DNA from: SOIV01 sp964435925
GTDB taxonomy: Bacteria > Acidobacteriota > Aminicenantia > Aminicenantales > Aminicenantaceae
Assembly: GCA_964435925.1 (NCBI GenBank)
Contig: CAYTBG010000002.1
Span: forward strand, 8,984 to 72,983
Direction of reading: 5' to 3'
Length of the DNA: 64,000 nucleotides
Shown: piece by piece, positions 15,352-23,567 of the stretch
Layout of the letters: the number at the start of each line of letters is the position of its first letter
Position numbering within the stretch: position 1 is the stretch's first letter
The notes under the pieces: model-generated
The model's database searches: none
What the model was told of the DNA's origin: nothing
The model's input: only the letters and a program-made list of their open reading frames with translations
Program-made: the position numbers and the translations under genes

Positions 15352-15810
15352 ATGATTATGTTTAAGAAAATTCTTTGGCCAACCGATTTTAGTGAGCCAT
15401 CCTATGAGGCGTTTAAAACAGCGAAAGAATTAGCCTTGTATTTCTCTTCTGAGCTATATCTCGTTCATGTTATCACACCCATGCCCCCTCTTGTGGAAAT
15501 TCCGCGAGATCGGCCAAGCTTTAATGTTTCGTTGTACAGGAAAGAGCTCCAATCTTCCGCAGAAAAATCGCTTCAGGGAGTGATTGATAAAAAGGTTGGA
15601 AAAAGATTAAAAGTTCATGCTTTTGTTGCCAATGGAGATGCAGCTGTTGAAATCAATCGCATTGCCAAAAGGGAACGTGTTGAGCTTGTTGTTATTGCAA
15701 CTCAAGGTACTGGCCGGCGACATTTCTTTTTAGGATCGGTTGCTGAGAACGTGGTGCGGTTTTCCTCGACTCCCGTACTTACTATTAGAGCTACTCATAA
15801 AGAGGAATAA
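15352..15810 (+). CDS. Universal stress protein (UspA family), copy 2
   Basis: A 152-residue Usp domain nearly identical to the copy at 470 (KILWPTDFSEPSYEAFKTAK against KILWPTDFSEPSFEALKTAK). The nucleotide loop is one residue shorter still (GTGRRHFFLGS), losing the G-x2-G spacing, so the two copies may differ in ligand binding. The ATG at 15352 gives MIMFKK, aligning with MFTFKK of copy 1; an upstream TTG at 15313 is less likely. It precedes the second 144-residue gene. Confidence 0.9.
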   Translation: MIMFKKILWPTDFSEPSYEAFKTAKELALYFSSELYLVHVITPMPPLVEIPRDRPSFNVSLYRKELQSSAEKSLQGVIDKKVGKRLKVHAFVANGDAAVEINRIAKRERVELVVIATQGTGRRHFFLGSVAENVVRFSSTPVLTIRATHKEE

Positions 15811-15981
15811 TTAGTTTAGAGATTGATTCATGAATTATGAGGGAGGATCAGCATAATTTTAGATAATGCATTTTACATGGGAGTCGGGTGCATCTTAGGC
15901 TGCGATATTTTGCTTTCGGCTCCCTAAAGAACGAGGAAGAATTTATTAATGGAAATTGAAATATAAGGAGATTTTAAAAGG

Positions 15982-16416
15982 ATGAAACGGAACTTTACAC
16001 CAACACAGGTGACAGAGGGTAAGATAGATTATAGCCTTAAAGAGTTTTTAAGAGACTTATGGGAAGAAGTAAAATCTAATATACCCAAAGGGGTCCTTAA
16101 TCATCTACCCGAAGGGAAAGAGAAAGACAGAAAGTATAACAAAATAATAAGAGAAGTCTTCAATGTTGTATATGAGGTCTGTTACTTGGCTGTGGTTGAG
16201 AAATCCTACTTGAAATTAGTGCTTAAACAATCTAACGAAGTGGAAAGAAAGCTTATAAAAAAGACAATTAAGGAGAATAAGAGCAATATTGATATGCTGT
16301 ATGCTATCTTGAGGATGCATATAGCAAGAGGACTCAAGGAGGGATTGACGAAGAAACAAGCTGTAAAAGCAACAGTTGAATATAGTAAGGAGTTAATTTC
16401 TAAATGGAAAAGATAG
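15982..16416 (+). CDS. Unknown 144-residue helical protein, copy 2
   Basis: Paralogue of 1098-1532 with the same length. Differences cluster in the first 66 residues (for example KRNFTPTQ against KRKFTPAQ, NIPKGVLNHLPEGKEKD against NISKEVLNRLPEGKKRD), after which the coding DNA is identical until two codons from the end. AAGGAG precedes the ATG by about 10 bases. It lies 68 bases before rpoD on the same strand. Function unknown. Confidence 0.85.
   Translation: MKRNFTPTQVTEGKIDYSLKEFLRDLWEEVKSNIPKGVLNHLPEGKEKDRKYNKIIREVFNVVYEVCYLAVVEKSYLKLVLKQSNEVERKLIKKTIKENKSNIDMLYAILRMHIARGLKEGLTKKQAVKATVEYSKELISKWKR
16178..16408 (+). repeat. Exact 231-base repeat within the 144-residue gene, copy 2
   Basis: Identical to 1294-1524. 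Because the two Usp/unknown modules are in direct orientation about 14.9 kb apart, recombination between these exact stretches would delete or duplicate everything from the BamD-like gene to the mpgS cluster. Confidence 0.9.
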
Positions 16417-16484
16417 AAACATATGTGTAAAAAACGAAACGTGACAGTTTTAGGGAAGAAGATAATAAAAGATAAAAGTATGTC

Positions 16485-18092
16485 ATGAATAAAGAAATGG
16501 ACAGAATTCATCAGCTCATTTCTAAAGGAAAAAAGCAAGGGTATATTCTTTTTGAAGAAATAGACAAAACATTTAAGGATAACGTAGACGATGGAAAAGA
16601 CTTTGATGAATTTCTCAACTCTATTGATGGCTATGGGATCAAAATCTACTATAAACGAAATATGTTTAGTCCAAAAAGAAAAAAAAGTAAGTTCGTTAGA
16701 CTTGAAAGTCTAGAGCGAACAACAGATCCAGTAAAACTCTATCTAAGAGAAATGGGCACTATCTCGCTCCTTACTCGCCAGGAAGAAATAGCTATAGCAA
16801 AGCAAATCGAAAAAAGCAAGATGAATATTATCAGAGCTCTTTTTGACACCCGGCTTATCCTCGATGAAGTTTTCTCTCTGGAAGAGAAGATAAAGGAAGG
16901 TTTTGAAGTCATCCATGGAATGTTCGATTTCAGCGAAGATGATATTACAGAGAGAAAGCTTGAAGAAAAAAAGGAACACATTCTGGCCAAAATCAGGAAG
17001 ATCAGAGATCTGAGTTCTCGGTTAGAGAGTATCCCTTTAACAAAGAAATATTCTTTTACCCGCGGGCGGCTTATGGTCAAAATGAACCGCCTCATCAGGG
17101 AACTCATTATTCGACGAGCCCAATGGGAAAAAATCATTGACAATCTGCAGGAAAAATTAAAAGTCATCAACGAATTAGAAGATATCAAGAAAGATCTAAA
17201 TTTAGCGCTAAAACAGGCCCGAGGCAAAAAGAAAAAGACTGAGCTGAAACGCAAAGTACAAGAAACCAACAAGCTCTTGAGGAAACACCAGAAAGAAATC
17301 GGCCTTAATTCTCAAGGTTTAAGAAAAATTCTGAGAGTTATCGCTACGGCAAAAAAGATCAGCGATCAAGCGAAAAAAGAGCTCATAGCATCCAACCTAA
17401 GACTTGTAATTTCCATAGCTAAGAAATACAGCCACCGCGGAGTCCCGTTTTCTGATTTAATCCAGGAAGGAAACATAGGTCTGATGAGAGCTGTGGATAA
17501 ATTTGAATATCGACAAGGGTATAAATTTTCAACTTATGCCACCTGGTGGATTAGACAAGCTATAATGCGATCCATAGCTGACAAATCACGGATAATAAGA
17601 ATCCCTGTGCATATGGTAGAAACTATAAACAAACTGACAAGGATATCGAGAACTCTTGTCCAGGAAAAAGGTAGAGAACCAACTTGCAAAGAGATATCCA
17701 GTAAAATGGGAATACCCGTCAGCAAAGTAAGAAAGATCATAAAATTCGCCCAGGAACCCATCTCTCTTGAAACCCCCATCGGAGAAGAAGAAGACAGTCG
17801 ACTGTGTGATTTCATCAAAGATGAGGATATCCCTTCGCCTGCCGATACAGTCATTCGTATCAATATGATAGAGCAAATTGAAGATGTGCTAAAAACTATC
17901 CCAGAGAAAGAGGCAAAAGTTCTAAAGATGCGATTTGGATTAGGTGATGGCAATGAGCATACCCTGGAACAAATCGGGGATCAATTCAAAGTTACTCGTG
18001 AGAGAATCAGGCAGATCGAAACAAAAGCCTTAAGAAAATTAAAGCATCCTAACCGAAGCGAAAAATTAGAGTCATTTGCAGATTACTATTGA
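16485..18092 (+). CDS. rpoD: RNA polymerase primary sigma factor (sigma-70/RpoD)
   Basis: A 535-residue sigma factor with all primary-sigma regions: region 1.1 (HQLISKGKKQGYILFEEI), 1.2 (DPVKLYLREMGTISLLTRQEE), a long non-conserved insert rich in Lys/Glu, region 2 (NLRLVISIAKKYSHRGVPF, DLIQEGNIGLMRAVDKFEY, FSTYATWWIRQAIMRSI), region 3 (IRIPVHMVETINKL) and region 4 (VLKMRFGLGDG, HTLEQIGDQFKVTRERIRQI). Conserved 2.4 and 4.2 helices predict standard -10/-35 recognition, consistent with the promoter before mraZ. The ATG at 16485 is chosen because it begins region 1.1. It is not next to dnaG or rpsU here. A second RpoD-like sigma elsewhere cannot be excluded. Confidence 0.95.
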   Translation: MNKEMDRIHQLISKGKKQGYILFEEIDKTFKDNVDDGKDFDEFLNSIDGYGIKIYYKRNMFSPKRKKSKFVRLESLERTTDPVKLYLREMGTISLLTRQEEIAIAKQIEKSKMNIIRALFDTRLILDEVFSLEEKIKEGFEVIHGMFDFSEDDITERKLEEKKEHILAKIRKIRDLSSRLESIPLTKKYSFTRGRLMVKMNRLIRELIIRRAQWEKIIDNLQEKLKVINELEDIKKDLNLALKQARGKKKKTELKRKVQETNKLLRKHQKEIGLNSQGLRKILRVIATAKKISDQAKKELIASNLRLVISIAKKYSHRGVPFSDLIQEGNIGLMRAVDKFEYRQGYKFSTYATWWIRQAIMRSIADKSRIIRIPVHMVETINKLTRISRTLVQEKGREPTCKEISSKMGIPVSKVRKIIKFAQEPISLETPIGEEEDSRLCDFIKDEDIPSPADTVIRINMIEQIEDVLKTIPEKEAKVLKMRFGLGDGNEHTLEQIGDQFKVTRERIRQIETKALRKLKHPNRSEKLESFADYY

Positions 18093-18273
18093 AAAAAAAG
18101 GATGTTTTTAAAATTTAAAATATCAAGCATTGTCTTCTGTATTTTTACTTTTAGCTTGCTCCATCGTTTGACTTAGCTACTTTCCTTTTTTATAAGTTCT
18201 GAAAGGAAAATGAGATGGAATAATGTAAAAATGGAAATATTTATTACTTGTCAAGAAAATAAATATATATCTC

Positions 18274-19986
18274 TTGCACATAGTTACAGTGAAAAAAAAT
18301 AAGCATAAATATCCGAATATCATTCTGATTGTCATCGATGCTCTTCGTGCAAGAAATTTAGGTTGCTACGGAGGAGGTGAAGAATCGAGTCCAAACATTG
18401 ATGAAATTGCGGATAAAGGTATTCTCTTTGAAAATGTCTATTGCAGCTGGAATACGACAGATCAAAGTTTAACTACTATTCTTTCGGGAAGACATCCAAG
18501 AACCCATGGGATTGTCCACCATGGTGATAAGATAAAACCTGAAGATCTAAACGCATTTGAGACCTTAAATGTAAGATTGCTATCTCAGATTTTGCAGGGG
18601 AACGGATATGAAACCCTCGCAGTTGATTGGATGGCTAGATGGTTTAAAAGAGGATTTGATTATTATGGTTATAACCCAGAAAGAAATTTTTTAAGAAAGC
18701 TCGTTTATTATATTATTACCCTTCCCTATGTCCATTTAAAATATATGGCTGCCCATCTTGGATTACTAAGAATTTACTCAAAAAAGAGAAGATTTTCCGC
18801 CGCTTCTTTGTGGAAAGGATTCAAAGACGTATTTCGAACATTTCTATTTACTTTTGAGCTGGCAAGAATTCAGGATGCGTGTTTTGTTAAAGGGCTTGCT
18901 GAGAAATTGATTAAAAAGTCAAGAAAAGAAAACTTTTTTCTTTTTCTCCATTATTGGGACACACACACCCCGTACAGCTGTCCCAGGAATTTTTTAGAAA
19001 AGAAAAAAGGCCACATGACTTCCAAAGAGTTATTATTAGCGAAATACAAAGGAGCGGTAAGATATGTTGACCAGCAAATCGGCAGATTATTCGATTCGTT
19101 AAGAGAAGAAAGACTTCTGGAAGATACGCTGATTATTATTACTTCAGATCATGGGGAGAGTTTAACGGAACACGATATTTTTTTTGATCATCATGGTCTT
19201 TACGATGTGACAACACATGTCCCTTTGATCCTTTATTATCCTAAAGCCTTTTCTGAACCAAAAAAAGTGAAAGGCTTAGTTCAGCACATAGATTTGGCAC
19301 CGACTATATATGAGTTATTAAATATCAAATACAAAGACTATGAGTTAGATGGAGCTAGTTTGATGCCTTTGATTCGGGGAGAGAAAAGGGAAATACGTCA
19401 CTTCGTATTCAATGAGGAATCATATGTGCAGAGAAAGATTGGTTTTAGAACAAAAAAATTTAAGTATATTTTTAGCCCTGATGGTGTTGGTATGTGCAAT
19501 TATTGCCAGCAGGTACACGGGGGCGAAGAGGAGTTATATAATCTAGAGGTTGATCCCGAAGAGAAGGTTAATATCGCTGTTGAAAGCAAAATTGTAGCTG
19601 ATGAAATGAAAAAAGGACTTAATGATTTAATAAGAAGTTTAAACAGCAAAAAACAAAAGGAGTTTATCAGCGGAAGCATTTTCAGATTAAGAGAAAGAGG
19701 GAGATTAGATGATGATTATTTGGTCAAGGGGGAATTTTCAGATATGAAAAATGAAAAAAATGAAAGACAGTCAACTAGGAAAGAAAAAGTTACCTTAGAA
19801 TTTCCCGAGGAAATAATGAAGGAGATTAAAAGGAGAATCGAGGATACCGAATTCCAATCCAGCGAAGAATATTTATCTTGTATAATCCATGAAGTCCTGA
19901 AAGGAAGTTCTTCAAGGATTGCACAAAATTCTAAAGAAGAGAAAAAAATAAAGAAGAAGCTACGCAGCTTGGGTTATATGGATTAA
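18274..19986 (+). CDS. Sulfatase-superfamily hydrolase with C-terminal RHH-like extension
   Basis: A 570-residue alkaline-phosphatase-superfamily protein: metal site NIILIVIDALRARNLGCYG (Asp22), nucleophile region CSWNTTDQSLTTILSGRHP, and second metal site TSDHGESLTEHD. The sulfatase C/S-x-P-x-R formylglycine motif is absent; Thr61 or Thr62 is the probable nucleophile, as in phosphotransferase or phosphodiesterase-like members. Residues about 507-545 (VTLEFPEEIMKEIKRRI..., SSEEYLSCIIHEVL) look like a ribbon-helix-helix unit, followed by KKLRSLGYMD, a common ending of such sulfatases. Start is uncertain: TTG 18274 or GTG 18289, neither with a clear ribosome site. No signal peptide is seen, so it may act in the cytoplasm. 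Confidence 0.85.
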   Translation: MHIVTVKKNKHKYPNIILIVIDALRARNLGCYGGGEESSPNIDEIADKGILFENVYCSWNTTDQSLTTILSGRHPRTHGIVHHGDKIKPEDLNAFETLNVRLLSQILQGNGYETLAVDWMARWFKRGFDYYGYNPERNFLRKLVYYIITLPYVHLKYMAAHLGLLRIYSKKRRFSAASLWKGFKDVFRTFLFTFELARIQDACFVKGLAEKLIKKSRKENFFLFLHYWDTHTPYSCPRNFLEKKKGHMTSKELLLAKYKGAVRYVDQQIGRLFDSLREERLLEDTLIIITSDHGESLTEHDIFFDHHGLYDVTTHVPLILYYPKAFSEPKKVKGLVQHIDLAPTIYELLNIKYKDYELDGASLMPLIRGEKREIRHFVFNEESYVQRKIGFRTKKFKYIFSPDGVGMCNYCQQVHGGEEELYNLEVDPEEKVNIAVESKIVADEMKKGLNDLIRSLNSKKQKEFISGSIFRLRERGRLDDDYLVKGEFSDMKNEKNERQSTRKEKVTLEFPEEIMKEIKRRIEDTEFQSSEEYLSCIIHEVLKGSSSRIAQNSKEEKKIKKKLRSLGYMD

Positions 19987-20067
19987 CTTCATTTTTCATA
20001 TTTTGGATTCGTGGCATATCTTAGATTCGTTGAGTTTTAAAGCTAAAAATATTTTTCCGTGATTCAA

Positions 20068-20703
20068 ATGAAAAAACAAGCGACTATCATAGTCGGGATT
20101 GCACTTCTGGGAATTGAAATTGCTTTTTTTATTTTTTGGCTATTCGTGGACTCTTCTTTTGCCACAAAAATTTTGTCAATGGTGGCAGCTAATCACCTGG
20201 GGGGGAGACTTGCTTTTATCGCGGTCGGGCTTGAAAACGGGCTTTCTTCTTATCTCATCATTCCTATCATAGTTTTTTACAACACAACTTATCTTTTACT
20301 GATGTATTCAATTTTTGTTTTTTTCTATGAACGAGTTAAAAAATTAAAATTTATAAGAAATTATATTGAGTCTATACAGAATAAGGCTAAAAATAAAAAG
20401 CGACTGTTTAAAAAATGGAATTGGTTCGGCCTTTCTCTTTTTGTATGGATACCTTTGCCCTGGACAGGAGCAGTAATAGGTTCCTATATCGCCCATTTGG
20501 AGGGCTACGATATCAGAGAAACGTTTTTAATCGTTATCCCTTCGATGTGGGTTGGGATCATCTCCTGGACATTATGGTTTGATGAGCTTTATGAATTTAT
20601 TGAACAATTTGGAAAAGGTAGGACAATTTTATTAACTATTTTCCTCCTTTTTCTACCCATTATTTATTATGTATTAAGAGGCTTCAGAAAAAATAAACGA
20701 TAA
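20068..20703 (+). CDS. Small multidrug export-like membrane protein
   Basis: A 211-residue protein with five or six hydrophobic spans. The segment FGLSLFVWIPLPWTGAVIGSYIAHL matches the signature 'lfVaiPlPgTGawtGaliA' of the family named putative small multi-drug export protein (Sm_multidrug_ex, PF06695 by memory). Function within the family is poorly established. I start it at ATG 20068 rather than GTG 20059; neither has a strong ribosome site. It follows the sulfatase-like gene and may be unrelated to it. Confidence 0.75.
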   Translation: MKKQATIIVGIALLGIEIAFFIFWLFVDSSFATKILSMVAANHLGGRLAFIAVGLENGLSSYLIIPIIVFYNTTYLLLMYSIFVFFYERVKKLKFIRNYIESIQNKAKNKKRLFKKWNWFGLSLFVWIPLPWTGAVIGSYIAHLEGYDIRETFLIVIPSMWVGIISWTLWFDELYEFIEQFGKGRTILLTIFLLFLPIIYYVLRGFRKNKR

Positions 20704-20726
20704 ATTTCTTGGATAAGCTAAAGCTC

Positions 20727-21998
20727 TTAAGATAAATAATTTTGGACGTAGTCAATAACTTGTTCAGGTTCCAGCCCATCAAAACACCTCACTTCCGGGC
20801 ACTTTTTAAATATCTTATCGATACATGTAAGATTTTTACAGGCTGGAAACGCTTCAAAGGTTTTTGAGGGGGCTGCTTGCGATGCTGATAAATATTCATC
20901 GGAAAAAGAATCATAGCCATAGATTTTTGCACTTGTTGCTCCAAATATTCCAATTACGGCAGTAGAGTTTCTAAAATGGTTATCAGAATTCACAATGATT
21001 TTTTTTGCCGCAGCAATATGCAAGGGCCCTGTATCTCCAGTAATAAACATATCAGAATTATCGATTAAGGCAGCATAGACATCGATTGGAATATCCCTGG
21101 GTATGACAACAATTTTTTTCCTAAGAGATGAGGGAATTTCATTGAGGAGTTTTTTTTCAATGCCTTTAAAAATAAATCCACAATTCATAAGAAGGGTTAA
21201 CTTTTTGTGTGGTAAAATTCCTTTTAATAGTTCTAATTGAAATTTAAGTGGAATTAATGTGTAAGGGGAAGCAGTATCGGGGTTAAACAGAATCTTTTTC
21301 GCATGCGGATTTATGTTTAATTTGTCCATTGCTTTTGTTGTTTTATTGCAAAGCTGTTGAGTTGTGAAAAGATGATTTTCGGAAAATTTTATCTTTGGTT
21401 TATTTTTAGGTTTAATATCAGAAGGAAATTCCTCTATCAATTCTTTGGCGAATTTATTCATTTGAAAAGCAATCTGAGCTTTGCGGTTATCTGAAGTGTA
21501 ATCGCGAATAATATTAGCTATAAATCTTACTGGATTGATAACAGATGAATTGGCAGATTTAAAATTGTTAGCGGGGAAATAGGGGCAAAAATTAAAGATT
21601 AAATCGAAATCACATCTTTCAATTAAATTTTTCAAAATTTTACAATCTCTTTTAGAAGGATAGCCGAGATTTCTAAACAACGGAAAATGTCTATCGATAT
21701 CAGGATTTGCTTTAATTAGAGGGTAAGCTTTGCGTTGATAGACATAGCTAATTTCCATGTCTGGAAAAAAAGATTTTAATGGAGATATGAATGACTGGGT
21801 AATAATTGCATCGCCAATATTGATATCAGGAATAATTAATATTCTTTTCGGCTTGTCTATTTTATTAAGATGTTTAGTTTCTAATCTCTTTAAAAAATTA
21901 TTGATTTTTTTACTTGAGGACAGAGCTTTAGCTATTCTATCTAAGAATGGGGCTGGAATCTTAGATGTTAACCTCGCTAGATGCTCTATGGGAATCAT
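20727..21998 (-). CDS. GT9-family glycosyltransferase (heptosyltransferase-like)
   Basis: A 423-residue GT-B enzyme with the GT9 hallmarks: N-terminal RILIIPDINIGDAIITQSFI, the middle NPDTASPYTLIPL and the donor-site FITGDTGPLHIAAA followed by VIGIFGATS. GT9 enzymes add heptose to lipopolysaccharide core, so this supports an outer membrane with LPS or a similar surface glycan. Basic, Asn/Lys-rich composition suggests an AT-biased gene. It faces the small exporter gene convergently and is separated from hutI by a repeat-containing gap. Confidence 0.88.
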   Translation of the reverse strand: MIPIEHLARLTSKIPAPFLDRIAKALSSSKKINNFLKRLETKHLNKIDKPKRILIIPDINIGDAIITQSFISPLKSFFPDMEISYVYQRKAYPLIKANPDIDRHFPLFRNLGYPSKRDCKILKNLIERCDFDLIFNFCPYFPANNFKSANSSVINPVRFIANIIRDYTSDNRKAQIAFQMNKFAKELIEEFPSDIKPKNKPKIKFSENHLFTTQQLCNKTTKAMDKLNINPHAKKILFNPDTASPYTLIPLKFQLELLKGILPHKKLTLLMNCGFIFKGIEKKLLNEIPSSLRKKIVVIPRDIPIDVYAALIDNSDMFITGDTGPLHIAAAKKIIVNSDNHFRNSTAVIGIFGATSAKIYGYDSFSDEYLSASQAAPSKTFEAFPACKNLTCIDKIFKKCPEVRCFDGLEPEQVIDYVQNYLS

Positions 21999-22150
21999 GA
22001 AAGATACTTTTTATAAATGTTTTTAATTTATTATCTTCTATAATTTGCATATCATATCTGATGTTTGAATTCAAGTTTGTCACCGCCACCTCATTGATAA
22101 GTATAAACAGATGAGGCTGTAAGGAAAAAAAGAAGAGAATAGAGGATAGT

Positions 22151-22229
22151 GGGGTCAGCCCTTAGCAAAATGAAGGTTGAAAAATCAGAGGTTGATGTGT
22201 TTTTCTCTCCAATAGCAAGGTCTGACCCC
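22151..22229. repeat. Pair of inverted REP-like half sites
   Basis: GGGGTCAG (22151-22158) and CTGACCCC (22222-22229) are the cores of imperfect 18-base inverted arms (GGGGTCAGCCCTTAGC facing its mirror image AGCAAGGTCTGACCCC) with a 63-base loop. GGGGTCAGACCTTG-type units are commonly found in bacteria as REP elements mobilised by REP-associated tyrosine transposases. No such transposase is in this gap. The rest of 21999-22277 holds no gene. Confidence 0.65.
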
Positions 22230-22277
22230 GACTACGTATATAAAGGAGGTTAAGGAGAAGGAGGTTTAATTCTTCTT

Positions 22278-23567
22278 TCAAACTTTTCCCTCTTGAACCA
22301 CAATGTTCCCATCCCTGGCTACAATTTTCCCGTTCTTTATGACATGTTTCAAGGGATTAATGCCCAGGTGATAGACAAGGGTGGGATAATTGGGAACGTC
22401 CCATAAAACAACATCCATTTTTTTCCCGACTTCAAGACTTCCCACCTCTTCATGCTTTGCCAGAGCATAGACAGCATTTGCCGTCGCGGCATTGATGGCT
22501 TCTTCTATGCTCATCTTCAGGGTGAGAACAGCAAGCTGGAGGACAAAAAGCATGGATTCTGTCATCGAGGTTCCGGGATTAAAATCCGTGGCCAAAGCGA
22601 CGATGGCTCCTTCTTCGATGAGTTTTCGCGCGGGCGCTTTTTTCTCATGCATGAGGAAGAAAGAGACTGCGGGGAGCAGGGTAGCTACTGTTTGGCTTTT
22701 TGCGAGTTCCTGGATTCCTTCCTCAGTAATATTGGTGAGATGGTCAGCAGATGTGGCTTCCTCCTCTGCGGCAAGCTTCGCTCCTCCCAAAGGAGAGAAT
22801 TCATCGGCGTGGATTTTGATTTTAAATCCTGCTGCTTTGGCAGCCCTGACTAATTTTCTTGTCTCATCAAGGGAGAAAACTCCCTCCTCACAGAAGACAT
22901 CAAAGAACTCGGCCAAATTTTTTTCTTTTACTTCGGGTAGGATTTTATGAATGAGAAGCTCGATATAATCGTTTTTTCGAGACCTGTATTCTTCTGGGAT
23001 TTCATGGGCGCCCATAAAGGTGGGGACGATATCGATGGGATGGAGCTTTCGAAGCTCTTCGAGCGTTTCAAGCTGTTTTATCTCGTCTTTAAGGTTCAAG
23101 CCGTAGCCGCTCTTGGCCTCGGTAGTCGTAGTTCCCAAAAGAAGCATATTATCGAGGCGATTAAGAGAGAGGGAGAGGAGATCCTTCTTGGAAGCTTGAC
23201 GGGTTGCTTTTACTGTTGTCTGAATTCCCAAGCCTTTTTTTGCCAACTCCTGGTATGAGTAGCCTTTAAGACGGAGAACAAATTCTTCCTCTCTTGTTCC
23301 AGCAAAAGGGAGGTGTGTATGAGAGTCAACAAAGCCCGGAAGTGCGACCAGACCGGTTCCATCGATATAAATGCCATCTTCTTCCAATCGAACTTCTTTT
23401 TTGAATTTTTTCTCCTCTCCCAAAAAAATAATCTTTCCTTTAAATGAAGCAATGCAGGCTTTCTCCAGAAGCCCGACATCTTGGAGGGCGCCTGCTCTCT
23501 TAGGTATCTGCCCCCTGCAGGTAAGAAGTTGCTCACAGTTTACAACTGCAAGGTCAGCTGATTTCAC
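22278..23567 (-). CDS. hutI: Imidazolonepropionase
   Basis: A 429-residue metal-dependent amidohydrolase that hydrolyses 4-imidazolone-5-propanoate to N-formimidoyl-L-glutamate, third step of histidine degradation. Visible motifs: PGFVDSHTHLPFAGTREEEF (metal-binding HxH and substrate Arg), KSGYGLN, MGAHEIP, KIHADEF and ALATDFNPGTS with the metal Asp. Length fits HutI (about 405-420). Its start overlaps the last 14 bases of ftsZ on the same strand, so it is probably read as the last gene of the dcw transcript. No other hut gene is in the window. Confidence 0.93.
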   Translation of the reverse strand: MKSADLAVVNCEQLLTCRGQIPKRAGALQDVGLLEKACIASFKGKIIFLGEEKKFKKEVRLEEDGIYIDGTGLVALPGFVDSHTHLPFAGTREEEFVLRLKGYSYQELAKKGLGIQTTVKATRQASKKDLLSLSLNRLDNMLLLGTTTTEAKSGYGLNLKDEIKQLETLEELRKLHPIDIVPTFMGAHEIPEEYRSRKNDYIELLIHKILPEVKEKNLAEFFDVFCEEGVFSLDETRKLVRAAKAAGFKIKIHADEFSPLGGAKLAAEEEATSADHLTNITEEGIQELAKSQTVATLLPAVSFFLMHEKKAPARKLIEEGAIVALATDFNPGTSMTESMLFVLQLAVLTLKMSIEEAINAATANAVYALAKHEEVGSLEVGKKMDVVLWDVPNYPTLVYHLGINPLKHVIKNGKIVARDGNIVVQEGKV

